This document shows positions 42,770-54,932 of a DNA stretch of 64,000 bases, in pieces. Where the stretch lies: the NCBI RefSeq assembly GCF_000003815.2, contig NC_049988.1:11726521-11790520 (forward strand), read 5' to 3'. A program made the translations under genes and the position numbers. Below the pieces are notes generated by a model, which did not search any database, was not told the DNA's origin, and saw only the letters and a program-made list of their open reading frames with translations. The stretch comes from Branchiostoma floridae. Taxonomy: Eukaryota; Chordata; Leptocardii; Amphioxiformes; Branchiostomatidae. The stretch's first letter is position 1; the number at the start of each line of letters is the position of its first letter.

Positions 42770-42831
42770 CAACAGTACGAAGCGCCAGGGTGGAGGTATT
42801 ATCAAAACGAGTGGGCATCGGCTTTTAAAGG
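42770..42831 (-). promoter_or_regulatory. FReD gene 2 TATA-like box and 5' UTR exon
   Basis: On the minus strand, CCTTTTAAAAGC (about 42820-42832) is followed by about 50 bases and a donor GTGAGT (42769-42764). The signal-peptide exon begins at 42598 after TTTTGTAG. TATA, short non-coding exon, small intron and ATG exon repeat the plan of gene 3. Confidence 0.6.
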
Positions 42832-44039
42832 ATCATTTTCAAGTGCCACCCAAAAACGAACATCTGGGTTTGTGGATTTACTATTAATAGAAGTGAATGG
42901 TGCAAGTGCGGCGAAGTGCGGTGTTTCTTTGTGGCACTTCCCTTAGGAAACACTAAAACGGTTCTGTCGAGAGTTTTGCAAACCGACCGAAGTATATTAG
43001 ATGTGGCACATAAGTACATCAAATAAAGATCAAACATAGATATGAAGTGAAGAAAGGTCCCTTAATAGACTCCTAAACTCCAGAAGAGTGTTATTTTCCT
43101 ATAGATATTAACTTCAGGAAGTTAAAAAACATGCTACTTAACATTATACGATAAAGTACACAGTAGCCCCGCGTGCATCAATCGGTCGATGACGTCATTG
43201 CTGAAAATGTTGTGTGCGAAGCTGTTGAAAACGTATGAACGGCAAAGGTTAAACTTTATTGGATCCACGTGGTCATCTTCAAATTGTTTTATTTAATTTA
43301 CTAAGCTGTTCAGTAAGTAGACACCAGAAAAATGTAATTTTCATGTGAAATTATGTAAATAGTTTTATATGTGTTCTTTGCACTTTTCGTCAAATATTTC
43401 ATTCCATCATAGCAACCAAAACGGCAGTAATTACTTAACGTGTATTTTATTGCGTGGTGTGAACAGAAAAACTTTATTTCAGATTCACCTAACATTATGG
43501 TAAATGTTGGTCGACGGCTAATCGAATCATAGTGCAAGTATCTTGCTGCATCAATTACATGTCTTTGCATTGCTGGAAGCTTTCACACCAACCGCTCTGA
43601 ATTTGTTAGCCGTAAGTGAGAATTTATCGTCATGTACACCATGGGGATGCCCAGGCATGTGCGTTGAACAGTTGTAAGAGAGAGACTTTGTTGCCTACAG
43701 TCTAAACAAACATGCTGTTGCCAAGGCAGCACGACGGACAGAAATGGACGAGCACTCCAGAAGTCATCGTCAACTTGTACCTGTATCTCATCATCACTGT
43801 CTGTCATTATCTTTAAATCGTCGATGTGAATAGAGGTGTGACTGTCTTATGAATCTATAATGTGGTTATGTGTTCCTTTCGTAATGCCTACAAATTGATC
43901 ATTGATAGACCAAAAGGGTAATTCTACATTACGAATAGATAATGTATCGTTCCTAGGGTAGGACATTATTTACCTTACCTTGGAAGAATATAACCTATGA
44001 TGGCAATTAATGAAAAATCAACAACAACAGACACGTCAA
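42832..44039. other. Spacer between FReD gene 2 and block 3
   Basis: No gene is supported. A 74-codon minus frame at 43583-43807 begins MTDSDDEIQVQVDDDFW but has no splice or family support. Confidence 0.45.
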
Positions 44040-45942
44040 CTCTTGAGATCCTTCTTTATTCTAAAAGCCTGTAGGAAAGCAATGGCTGATTGCACAAAGA
44101 CTGATATTGTCTCTTTCCAGTACAAATGACTTCCATCGCCTGTTTCCTGTCACCTCCTGACAGATTTCTGTCTCGTTCATGACTGAGATTCAACGTACAG
44201 CTTTGTAGCAATCGGTGGTAATATTACAGGAAATTAAGTCTGGCATAATTAGCCTTGCAAGTAATGTGCAATACAATAACACTTGTGTCTGGAGTAAATG
44301 TTTACAATTACACTTCAGTCTGGAGTATATGTATATAATGGCGTAGTTTCCCAATAGTCTCCGGACGCTGTTGAGGTCTAAGGTAATACGATCGTACATA
44401 CATGTTCGTATCAAGATCTCGTACGGAAAGAACATCATATAGTGTCCTTCTACATTCTTTTGACACGTATGTAAAGTGTTATCAGACTTTAAGTCAGTGA
44501 AAACTGTGACATGTGTTTCAAATACCATCAACATCGAAGGGTCTAAACACTTTGTTTCTTATAGGTACACAGTAATCAACAATAAATCATTATAGTTACC
44601 ATCTTAGCAAACTGTCACTTAACAACCAGTGTTAGTAACACGTAGGAATTTGAATGAGGATTATCATCCCTACATGTTTATCTCTACAATTAATGTATAA
44701 TCGAACAAAACGTGCATCTGGAGTACAATAGAATAGTCTCTTAATAATCTCCGTCCACTGTCGAGGTTGTCCAACGTTAACTGTCATACAGGATGTTATC
44801 AACTTTCCTGATAAAAAGAGTAACATGCATGCATGTTTTTCTATACACCTTTGTGTCATCAAGCCTAAGGTTGCTACACAGTCAAGGAAAAACCCTGACA
44901 TGTATTTTGAACAACAACAGCGAAGGGGTCTAAACACTTAGTTATATGCTTATACAGATATTGCAATTAGATTATTTTGACCATCTTAGCACATAGACGC
45001 GCGCATTGCTCACTATCATGTAGGCCTTCAATGCCGCCTTGAGTGTTTTATTCGGCCCAATTCTGAACTTTTGCAAGGTGTTACAGTGCAGAGCACAAAC
45101 ATGTGCCCCCTTTCCTATGGCCCTTCACAATGATGCATTAACTGATAATATGTGGCTTTTGCAAAGCAGCTACTAAATAGGACCGTCTGGCAATGTCATG
45201 ATCTTACAAGAGAAGAGCAGGCCTATGTAATGAACAATTGACCTTACCGTTGGAACAGTCATTTTCAGTTGCTGTTGGTTACTCAATGAACTTAACAACA
45301 AACCAAAGTGTCTTGCCGAGATGACATCATAGCATATACTAGTATGGTCCAACACAACCTTTGAAGGTTTTATGATTGATCTTATACGGACGTCAGATGT
45401 TCATAACAAAAGACCAGCCCCGCCCCCCCCCCCCAAACCGTGTTTCCCCCACAACTGAAGAAGGTCGTCTAATTTTGTTTACACTGATAGGTAAAGTTTT
45501 GGATGGGCAAGCGAAACAAGGGCAAGTCTGTTGCAAGAAATAGAGTCACGGCGGCCAATGTAACGTCTTCGTGTCAATATAGATCATAGAACATCCCTTA
45601 AGATGCGTGAAAAAGAAGCCAAGATTTCATACATTGTGGTTGTATATCTCTGTAGTCATCCTTTTATCTTTGCAGATGATGGTAGGCTCTGTATGAAGTC
45701 ACGGCGGTTGGATCCTACATTATCTGCAAAGATGCCTACACGGTTGTCTATAAAAGTATTTGATAGTAACTTCTTTTCACCATTTCAGGATGAAAAAAAT
45801 AAACATTTTGAGAATATTTTCAAAGGCTGATGAAGTCAATGATAAAAATAAGTAGAGAGTAATAACTTTTTAAAAAATTGTCAGTGGAAACGTGTTGTGA
45901 ATGATGTTAGGGACCTTTTCAGCTATGGGGTAAACAATGGTT
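44040..45942. repeat. Block spacer, copy 3 of the segmental duplication
   Basis: It is a more diverged copy of 14830-16302: CTTTATTCTAAAAGCCTGTA, CTTCAATGCCGCCTTGAGTG, CAACTGAAGAAGGTCGTC and other blocks in order. Within it 44610-44960 repeats part of the same material (CAACCAGTGTTAGTAACA, CTCCnTnCnCTGTnGAGGT). There is no kelch at its left end. A C-run lies at 45421-45434. Confidence 0.65.
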
Positions 45943-48900
45943 TTATTTTCCGGTGCGGAAGTCAGTAGGGCGGATCATCATTTTGGACTTTTTGAGGTAA
46001 GTCCTGTAGGTGGAGGGGGAAAAGGTGCTCCACCAGATCCCATAGCCACTGTGAGAGGTACGATCGGAAGGTCGGAGGTAGGGGCCATTCAGGGGGCTGT
46101 AGCCACAGCTCTTCCACCACCAAGCCCCGGTCAAGCTATAGTCAGTGGCACAACTAGCACTCGACTTGGTATCCTGATCACGGTCTCTCGCACTAAACTT
46201 CGCGCCATTGTGGTACGCAAGGCTGTCTCCTGCATTTCCACCGTAACTACCTATGCTCAGCTGGTAGTAGTCACCCCCTCCAACTCGGAAGGAGGAGTAC
46301 TTAGCGTACCTGACATTGTCCGACCAGTCCTCAAGCTTGACATACAGTTCGTAAGTATTCTGGGCAGTTATCCTGTACATATTTTGTAGCCCCAACCAAT
46401 GCTCTCCGCTAGCGGACCCAAACCCGTACTTGTAGTCGTTAAACTTCCTGTTAAAGTGTATGGTCCCGTCATATCTGCTCTGTATAACAGTCCACCCACC
46501 CCCATCTGTAGCCATGTCACAGTACACAGAAAAGGCACCAGAACTGACAGGGCGGATAGTGTACACGCCGCTTCTAGGGGTGCCAAACAAGGTCTGGGCT
46601 GCGTAAATCTCTGAGCAATCATCAAAATGATAATACGTCCTACTTAGAGTCAGGACTTGGGGCTGATCGTCTTGATTCTCCATCAGTTCTTCCCCGCTCT
46701 GACTTCCGGAGTCTTCTTCGCTAAGGCTGTCCTCCGGCTCTAAGATGATAAATAACGTAGAGGCAGATTGTCAGCATTTTATAGAAGCTACAATTTTTCA
46801 AGACAATTTTCACCGGTTGAATTTTGGGGAAATAGAACATATACGCCTCCTAGGCATTCCTAGTGGGCTGCTCTGAGCAGAGTTTGTATGATGCTATAAG
46901 ATTTCCTATCTGACCTGACCAAGAAACTGCAATGTCATCATTCACTATGATGTCATTATTTGCTTCAAGCTACAATTGGACTTATTGCTGAACAACATTG
47001 ATCTCTATAGGTACACACTGAGCATCTACATTACCAAACAGCACAGCCTAACGACAGTGTAAAGAACTACAAGGGCATGCTTGTACCACGATCATATGGT
47101 GGTCAACTTGTTTTGCAAGTAAACATTTCTGCAATACTGCAAAGCGAAAGTTACTGAAAGATTCAACGAGGATCTTTACGTAATCCTCATTGGTATAAAA
47201 TTTACATTTTATGTCTGTTTGAAAGATACGCAGAACCTGTCAGCTTTGCCACATTATAGAAAATTCCAATCAAATGTAATGTATGTACCGAAACATGTCC
47301 TTACCGATGGGTTTGCAGGTGATGTCGTCTTTGGTCTTCATCTTCCCATCAGCCAGTTTGCAGATGGTCTTCATCGGCTCATGGTCCGGGTCTTGGGCGT
47401 GAGGGGTCAGAGCTGAGGACAGCAGAACATTATGGTTAAAGAAACTGTGTTTTCCTTGTTTTTCTATGTATATTCTGAATGATGAGTCAATAAAGGTTAG
47501 ACATCCAGGTAATGAATGATGTACATTGGCAATAGACAGAGGATGCTGTCTGAAACGTCATGCCATTTAACAAACGTACCCAATTGATTGAGTAACTTTT
47601 GTATTGCATTGTATCATAAGATACACAAAGTATCTTCTTACCTAGCATAACACAGCTGGTGCTCAGGTCACACAAGATTTCCGCCAGATCGTCGCCATCG
47701 GTAGCGGATGTAACGTGGTCCATCAGGTCAAGGTCTACAATGACGTGATGAAAATAATTCATTCAAGACAATTCAAGAATACATGTTGTTAATGTCGCAT
47801 CGATTCATGTATCAAATAACATGACAAAAAATAGCGTCTAATCTTGACGGAAACCGATTTCTGTCATATTTCTTTTCAAAAGCTATTCAATAGTCATTTC
47901 CGGATGCGTTTACCGTCCTTGCTTTTCCGGGGTCATGCACTAAAACGAGGCTGGAGAGGAGAATCCCTAATTGAAAGACTATGAATGTATTAGAAGAGTG
48001 TACTAGTAGGAAGGCCACTTTTATTGGTAAGTTCTGCCCATATAGCTTGAAACTGCGGAATCTGTATGGAATATGACTCTAGCTGACTAAACATTCACGT
48101 ACTTGGCTCTTCGCACTTGGTTTCGTCTGGCAGCAATGAGGCCTGATCGGCAAGCTGGCAGATTCGCTGTTTGGCGCGGAAGTCACTTTCATAGTCCCTC
48201 AGCTTGTTTCCTAAAGAAGAAATAGAGTGTTCTTTAGTTCTGGCACAAGTACAAGTAAGGTTACGATGTGGAAAATTACAAGGAAGATTACAAGGCAGAT
48301 TGCATCCATAGAGAAGTTTGGCTCTGATTAAAAAGTGATAAAAGAAATCAATCTGTATATTTAGAGCCTTTCGTCTCAGTGAACGATGATGAAGATTAAC
48401 CATCTAGTACGTTCAAGGAGAATTACAGGGTAGATTGCATCCAAAGTAAGGTTTACATCTGATTAAAAAAATAATAAAAAGAAATCAATATGTATATCTA
48501 GAGCTTTTCGTCTCGGTGAACGGTGATGAAGATTAACCGTCAAGTACGTTCAACTACGTACAACTATAAATCACATTGAATATGTCTGTTCTACGTGTTT
48601 TCTTCCATGAAAGTGGTCGCAGACAAAATAGATTTACGTTGTACAGGATGTATTTCGTTTGTGGTAAGAAGATGGCTTCTTTTATTCTTACCAAGTGTGG
48701 TGCAGGTTTTGGTCAGCTTACAGAGAGAGTTGGCGACATTTGACACGTCCGACAGAGTTGTCTCGGAAACTTCGGAGGTGCTCGACACTGGAGCTAGGAA
48801 CAAAGTCATGCATTAGTACTTTCCAGCAGGGTAGAGACTAAGTCATTTTCGCATCATCACATCATCGCTACAACAACGTTTATAAGTCTTCGTTCGACAT

Positions 48901-49176
48901 TTACGAATCAAAAAAGAAATTAGACACCAAAGTCGATGGTAAGGCATTCATCATCTTTTAAATCAAATTCATCTCGAAACTAATCCATATGTTATACAGT
49001 CTACAGGGAAATCATGTTGGCTTGTGAAAATATGACAAATCTTTTCAATAACCGCTGGTCTTTCATAACATATAGTATGATTCATAAACCTACCCTGACA
49101 GACGATAAGCACTGTGAATCCCATCCACAGAATCGTAGGGAGGTTCCCAATCATGATCACTGGAGCACTACCGATC
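45943..49176 (-). CDS. Secreted FReD protein, gene 3 (complete)
   Basis: Coding exons on the minus strand: 49094-49154 (ATG, signal peptide; exon begins 49176), 48692-48793, 48103-48210, 47642-47734, 47305-47412 and 45943-46739. Their sum is 1269 bases, 422 residues plus stop, all junctions phase 1. Modules are short (DVSNVANSLCKLTKTCTTLG), long (RICQLADQASLLPDETKCEE), short (DLAEILCDLSTSCVMLG) and long (TICKLADGKMKTKDDITCKP). The FReD exon opens EPEDSLSEEDSGSQSGEELM, an acidic linker, then DDCSEIYAAQ, YCDMATDGGGWTVIQSRYDG, SARDRDQDT, GAWWWKSCGYS and KMMIRPTDFRTGK. It is nearest to genes 1a/1b by module sequence. The donor of exon 3 reads CCAA-GTACGT where gene 1a has CCAG-GTACGT, slightly weaker. 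The likely role is extracellular pattern-recognition lectin, inferred from the family. Confidence 0.9.
48290..48550 (+). repeat. Tandem duplication in intron 2 of FReD gene 3, unit about 134 bases
   Basis: AGATTGCATCCAnAG ... CTGATTAAAAA ... AAAGAAATCAATnTGTATAT ... TTTCGTCTCnGTGAACGnTG ... CTAGTACGTTCAA occurs at about 48297-48418 and again at about 48431-48550. Part of the unit also exists at 19745-19830 in gene 1a. Confidence 0.85.
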
Positions 49177-49391
49177 CTGGATTAAAGTATAAATATATAA
49201 AGCAACGTCCATCACTATTGACGAAAACAATTGATCAACCGGAACATTTCGCAGAATAGTAATCTACTCCAATGTCGCTTGAGGTTTTTGACCTACCCTT
49301 GTGGTTCAACCCTATTATACGCGTGGCTTAAGGTAACAGGAAAGGTATTCAAAAAGACGGATATCAAATGTAATGATGAAGTTTGACTTAC

Positions 49392-49462
49392 CCGCTGATG
49401 CCAGAAATGTGATGCCGTGTTGAAGTCACGGATACTCGCAGCTTGGTTCTTGGCCTTATATA
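49392..49462 (-). promoter_or_regulatory. FReD gene 3 TATA box and 5' UTR exon
   Basis: On the minus strand, TATATAAGG (49454-49462) precedes a non-coding exon ending at 49392 with donor GTAAGT. The acceptor of the next exon is TTTAATCCAG at 49177, upstream of the ATG at 49154. The spacing from the TATA box predicts transcription start near 49430. Confidence 0.7.
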
Positions 49463-51562
49463 TACACATTTGTCAGATGCTGTACAAGTAGTTCATTATT
49501 ACCCATATGGTGTTTATTGCAGTTGCTGCAATCTTTGGTGCTCTTGACATTTGCTGGTACTTACACACCACGAATTTAAGTTGTAAAATGTAGTCTTTAT
49601 TGCCCACAGAACTTGAAAATATCCGCTCTTACTTGTTGTATATCTTTAAAAGTACTTCATATCTTAATTAAAGATGAGAAGGTTCTTGTGAAACTCATGC
49701 GTAATAAAGTTGAAATGCGGGGTATATCTGGTGACCATATGCTTTTGTACTCGTAAATGTAGATAAATTTGCTGCACAAATTGCTACTGGCGTGGAAGGC
49801 AGGGTATTTAGTGTCTAACAACCAATATTATCATACAGGGGAAATTAAAAACACACAGAAGTGCAAGTTGCTGCCCTCGAAATAACTTTGGTACCAAGCA
49901 TGTGGTGAGGAAGTTTGAAGAGATGGCACACAGTCGCGCTGAGTTGTACTTATTTTCTTATTTGTGCAAATCCAATGATAATTCCTTTACTGACACAACA
50001 CGTACATCAGTCAGTATCTGGAATGGGCTCTTAGAGAGTGTGGTCTGCCCTCTGGAACTCTTTTTTCCTTATAACATTCTGTAGTGCCCCGAAATAGTAC
50101 TCCAGTTCAGCGGCTAATCAGTGTTTCGCAACTGCCAAAACGTTCTTGCATCTTAAGAAGGTATTGAAGAGCACTAGTCTTAAAAGTTTGGAGGCCACTT
50201 GCATTGATGTCTCTTACCACACTGTGTGGGAGCTTTTTGCTTTTTCCAAGTAATAACATCGGTGTAATGAATGTCCTTCTTATAACGGAATCATACAGGT
50301 TGGGAGTTTTTGCTGAATTCTTTGGAAATAGCAAGTATTGGAATGGTGATTCTGTCATAGAGGTAGACGCTGTGCCATTATAATATGCATAGGTAACGAT
50401 AAGGAAAAGGTAGACCCGAAGTCTGTACAGTTAAAAGTCTTTCCACTGTACATTAATAATGTCAGCAGATGTGTAATATTTTGTCATGTGAATATGGATG
50501 GAGATGCTGAAGATCTTGAGAAATGGAAAGATCTGGAGATATGGTAATATAGAAAATCAACGTGCCATTCATAATCACATTAGTCTGTTAAATGGCAATG
50601 GAGTGACCGGAGAAAATAATGTTATGGGAAAGTTATGTAAAGGAAAACAGCTAAAGTAGTGTTTGCTTTATTGAACTGAATTTCGTTTCTTCCAGCTTAC
50701 AGGTAAATACATCAACAACGATAACAACAATTATGTTACTATCAAACAATGTAACAATGAAACCGTTACCAACAGTGACATCTCCTGTATGTCATTGAGA
50801 CTGGAGATGTTAAGGAAACTGAATTTTTGTGTGCTTTTTTTGTTTATTTTGATAAAGCAAAATTGCTACGGCTAGATAAGCTTCTGTGGTTTCTAAATAG
50901 TTTGTCAGTGTGGCAGCATGGGTAAGTGTGTTTCTATGAGACGAAAGAAATAGATCAGGCCCAATGTTAGCAAAAATCAAAATATACATACTTGAGCTCA
51001 ACAGGTATAGTTAATCTCTACGCTCAAAATAATGCATGCAATTTACAATGGATGATTATTTAAACGTATCATCTAAAAAGAATTAGGCAATCTCATACCT
51101 CAATGAAATATGCAGAGCTTTGTAAATTTCATGCAATTGACTAACGCACTAACATAATTTATGACACTTGCTTTTCACCGTTATATTTAGTGCCTACTTA
51201 AAATAGAACGTTGACTTATCCATCTTCGGGGTACAAAAAGCCACTAGGGGGCCTAAACCTACACCACTTACTCATCGGTTCACGAGCTATCAACCACTCA
51301 AAATTATAGCCATAGCATGTCCAGAACTCAAGTTGAAACTTAAAAGTTCCGCTGCAGCTGCAACAAATGTCATTGATCCAAAAAGACACGTGTATTTCGT
51401 TGAAATTGATGTGTTTTATTTGCCCTTGATTCCAACATACAGCCTGCGACAACGTTTTGATTTACCAGTGCCGCACGTCTTAGTAAACCATTTAGTAATA
51501 CGTAATGGATATTAACAATTGTACACATCTTACGGACTAAGTCTTGTAAGCAATTTACGTGC
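49463..51562. other. Intergenic between FReD gene 3 and the lipocalin
   Basis: 49660-49810 matches 20590-20740 upstream of FReD gene 1a (GAAACTCATGnGTAAT, GCTTTTGTACTCGTAAAnGT, GGCGTGGAAGGCAG), so this flank belongs to the duplicated block. The minus frame 50107-50358 (YDSVIRRTFITPMLLLGKSK and on) may be a LINE C-terminal remnant, but I cannot confirm that. The rest is AT-rich without a recognisable gene. Confidence 0.45.
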
Positions 51563-54500
51563 TTACAGAGTACATTTATCTACATCTTGTACAGTATCAA
51601 CCATCTTCATAGCGTCGATCTTGTAATTATCTAACATTTGTAGGATTTTATCCTTGGTCTCTTCTTCAACTGTGCGTTCGCGTCCGAGAATCCACAGGAA
51701 CTCTACCTTGTTGATGACGTAGTAGGAGCAGGAGTACACTACGGTGTAACTCTCGTAGTCTGTGTCCAGCACCCAGTACTTTCCCCAGGGTTGAACTGGC
51801 AAAATAAGAAAATAAGACATATAAATGGAGAACCTTTCAAGAGTTCGTATATGAAAGTTGTATACTAGGAGTCAAGGAATCTTCCAGCAAATTTATAAGT
51901 CAGGGTTGTTCTGTGTTTTGTGGCACTTCTGTGTGTCTAGAAGACCTCGGCAAAGTGGGTGTTGCCTCCCCTAGCAACACGTAGCAACAACTTTTGGCCC
52001 AAGTTCCCCAGAATTTCCCTCATTGTTCGTTTATTGTATTACATACATACAACATGTCAAAACTATGTTTAGAAATATGCGCCGAAATCTGAAAGCGTCA
52101 AAATTTACCTGTGCTTTAATCATTTTCATATTTCTATATCATTGAGATTTTTATGAAATCCATATCGTATAAAAATATATCATTGGTTTGGAGCTCCATT
52201 TCTTGTTGAGACTGTTGCAAAATACTCTTCCCGTAACTATGTCCTGCATATCACATATGCTCGGAGATGAGAAACTGAACTCATTCTAGTGCATTTGTTC
52301 AGTCTACAGTCTATAGGCTAAAACCCAAACGACAATGAAAAGCTGACGAACGATACTCATACAAAAACACATAGTGAAACTTACACGAGGAGAATCTGAC
52401 TTGTAAATGAGCGGGCACGTCGGAGTTTGGGTCGTCTCGGACTTGACCAATTACTGTATCGACAACGCCACCCTCCCTAAAGGGAAAAAAAGGGTATTCA
52501 AACATACGTGTACAAACACGTGTTAACTATGTTCTGAAACAACATCGCAGTAGAAAGTATTGTAATCACAAATAGCAGTATTGTAGTTATAACTGTTTGT
52601 GTCAATTAAATCCTCTACTAATTTGAAAATGTTAACAGAAGATAAAATGAGTCATGTTATAAATCTTCATGATTAACCTGGCGTTCAGTGTAATCTAACG
52701 TTGATCAACCAGAGTTTCTTCGGGGAAGGTGGAGTGTTCCTCCGCCAGGGTAATCTTTAGCACCCGGTGGTAAAAACATAGTTTTAGCCTCATTCAGGTG
52801 GTAGGTGATTTTGGCAAACCTTCTATCGTGTATAGCTACTATCGGGTGCTAAAAATTACCCCAGCGGCTGAAGTCTTCTTTTGTCCAGGAGAAAGTCTGG
52901 CCGATCTACGGTAGACTGGATGCCAGGTTCTAACAAGTTGATCATAACATTTGGTTATATGGAAAACTGTCCATCAAATTTCATTTTCCTCACGCCTTGC
53001 TCCCATAATTTTTTAGAATCGAAAAAAAAACTTACTTTATCTGTGTATTGTTGACCCTGACGGTATTATCATCCTGCAGCGTGTACTGGGCAGTGCCACA
53101 TTCTCCGTTCTGAAAACTGTTGGGATATTTGGAGATTTCGTACCAACGGCCCATGTACTGTAAGGAAATAAATGGAAAACATGTACACGTTATAATGGGT
53201 GATAGAAAATACACATTTTACTTGCTAGGATTTTCAACTTCTCTGCGACAAATTCATCAAGTCGTTCATTCGTATTACGGAAAATATTACACTCCTTTTG
53301 AAACATGACTTTTTAAATCTATATCTTGATCTTGCATGGCAAACTAATAATGTATGTACAAGTCTTCCAGTCTTTGTAGATTAACGTCAATTGGTTATGG
53401 ATTTTTCACGATATAATGTAATGATAAACGCACAGGGCTGTTCACATTACTTTCCGCTTGCTCTAAGGAATTTTCTACTTTCCGTTCGACAGATACATTC
53501 AACTACATTCTGGGAGGCGATAACCCTTACTGTGTACAAGTAGGCAAATATATCCACGGATGCTTATGCCATAGAACCAATAGTGTAAATGATATGCTAG
53601 ACTCAATATGTTGACTTATTCATATCCATAGATATTCATATATGTCTGTATATATGTACTGCAGGTTGTTTATAAACCTTACGAAATTCGCTGTACTTTT
53701 GTATTGTCAATAAGGATTTCATTATATCTTTCTTTTATTTGCAAAATACTTTTTATTGCTTGATTTGTCGACGCATACAGGAACATGCCGACAGGCCAGA
53801 CAAAAAGAATATAGTATCAAGCTCTTTTGTGAAGATAATATTACCAAACATTAGGTTTCAAGCAGATGATAAAAAGGAATTACCGGTGGTAGTTGGAAGT
53901 TTTCCTTTGTAGTGACGTCTGGACAGGGCCCGCCGAACCATGTGATAATCTGTGCTTCAGCCAGAGTTATACAGGCTATGGTTGTTATAGGATGAGGGTG
54001 ATCATCTTGTTGTCTGTGGAGCAAAACGAATATGTACGGATGTTTAGACATGTCACAGCAATGTTTGTTCTCTATTTTGTGTAGTACCTGGGCGAGATGT
54101 CTCTGCAGTGGACTTTATCCAGGACAGTATATACGGAAATACCCACCAATATGTGTTATAACGCAGATGAAAATCCAAATTCAACCAGAAATGCAGACCA
54201 CAATCCACTCACGGGTGTTTCTGTCATTAACAGTACAAGTCCGATTTTTACAGCATTTTTGGAGTCGGAATATTTGGACAGAGTCGGCTCAGGGTTGGGT
54301 AAACAAATTTTAGGATACTCGAATACATTTTGCTCCCTTCAAGAGGTCTCTCGAATCTCTTAGTTGGGGCCAAATCGCGCCATTTAGTATGTATTTAGTT
54401 TAAACCCACACGGTGCCGACTCCAAATTGACTAGTATGCCGAACAAAGTCATTTCGCGTCATTTTAGAAGATTTGATAGCGCAGTTTTGAGTGACCTCTA

Positions 54501-54900
54501 CCTCAGAAACCAGCAAATGATATTATTATCTATTTTGGTATTTTCTGCAAACATTTTTTTTGTTGGATGGTGAGACGTAGTCCCCGACCATTGCGGTCAA
54601 AACGAGCTAGGGGAATTTCCCGAGTTACGAGTAGTGGAAGAATACATATTCACTAAACTAAAGATTTGGTTCTATTATCTCTTTTACGTAAAACGCATTT
54701 CAACCATCGGACCAAACCAGGCCTAATGCGTTTCGGCTCCCTGTATAGAAATGATGCTTTTGCCTCAAAGTCTTCACAAAGGAAACGCATTATAGTCAAT
54801 AAGAGGAATATAAAAAAAAAGAATATCTGAAAGATTTCACTTACCCGGTGAGTTCACTGACGATATTCAGGACGCAGCTAGAGTGGAGTGGTCTTCTACA
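51563..54900 (-). CDS. Apolipoprotein D-like lipocalin (one apparent frameshift in the signal peptide)
   Basis: Exons on the minus strand: about 54900-54845 (non-coding), 54013-53884, 53157-53036, 52476-52385 and 51795-51563. The three lipocalin signatures are present: YMGRWYEISKYPNSFQNGEC (GxW motif), YWVLDTDYESYTVVYSC (TDY motif) and FLWILGRERTVEEETKDKI (motif 3 Arg). GPCPDVTTKENFQLPP before the GxW exon and CTL at the end match the ApoD layout. Junction phases (0, 2, 1) agree. ApoD-type lipocalins are secreted carriers of small hydrophobic ligands. The ATG at 54005 is followed by MITLIL then a stop, whereas the frame that joins exon 2 reads PITTIACITLAEAQ. The first coding exon is 122 rather than 123 bases, so one base appears lost, or the assembly is wrong. 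With it the product would be about 189 residues, the usual family length. Confidence 0.8.
53388..53725 (+). repeat. Dispersed repeat, copy 1 (lipocalin intron 1)
   Basis: It shares GGCGATAACCCTTACTGTGT, AGGCAAATATATCCACG, TAGAACCAAT and ACCTTACGAAA in order with 57395-57715, same orientation. Its class is unknown. Confidence 0.75.
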
Positions 54901-54932
54901 GGCAAAAGGCTGTATATCTGACTTATATAGTT
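54896..54932 (-). promoter_or_regulatory. Lipocalin TATA box
   Basis: CTATATAAG on the minus strand at 54922-54930, about 30 bases before the inferred transcription start near 54898. The first exon is non-coding and ends at 54845 with donor GTAAGT. Confidence 0.65.

Noticed and set aside
43583-43807. Minus frame starting MTDSDDEIQVQVDDDFW
   Set aside because: Acidic start looks protein-like, but there is no supporting exon, motif or paralogue.
50107-50358. LINE C-terminal fragment on the minus strand
   Set aside because: Only a weak resemblance to post-RT LINE sequence (LPHSVV...LQTFKT); not enough to list as a feature.
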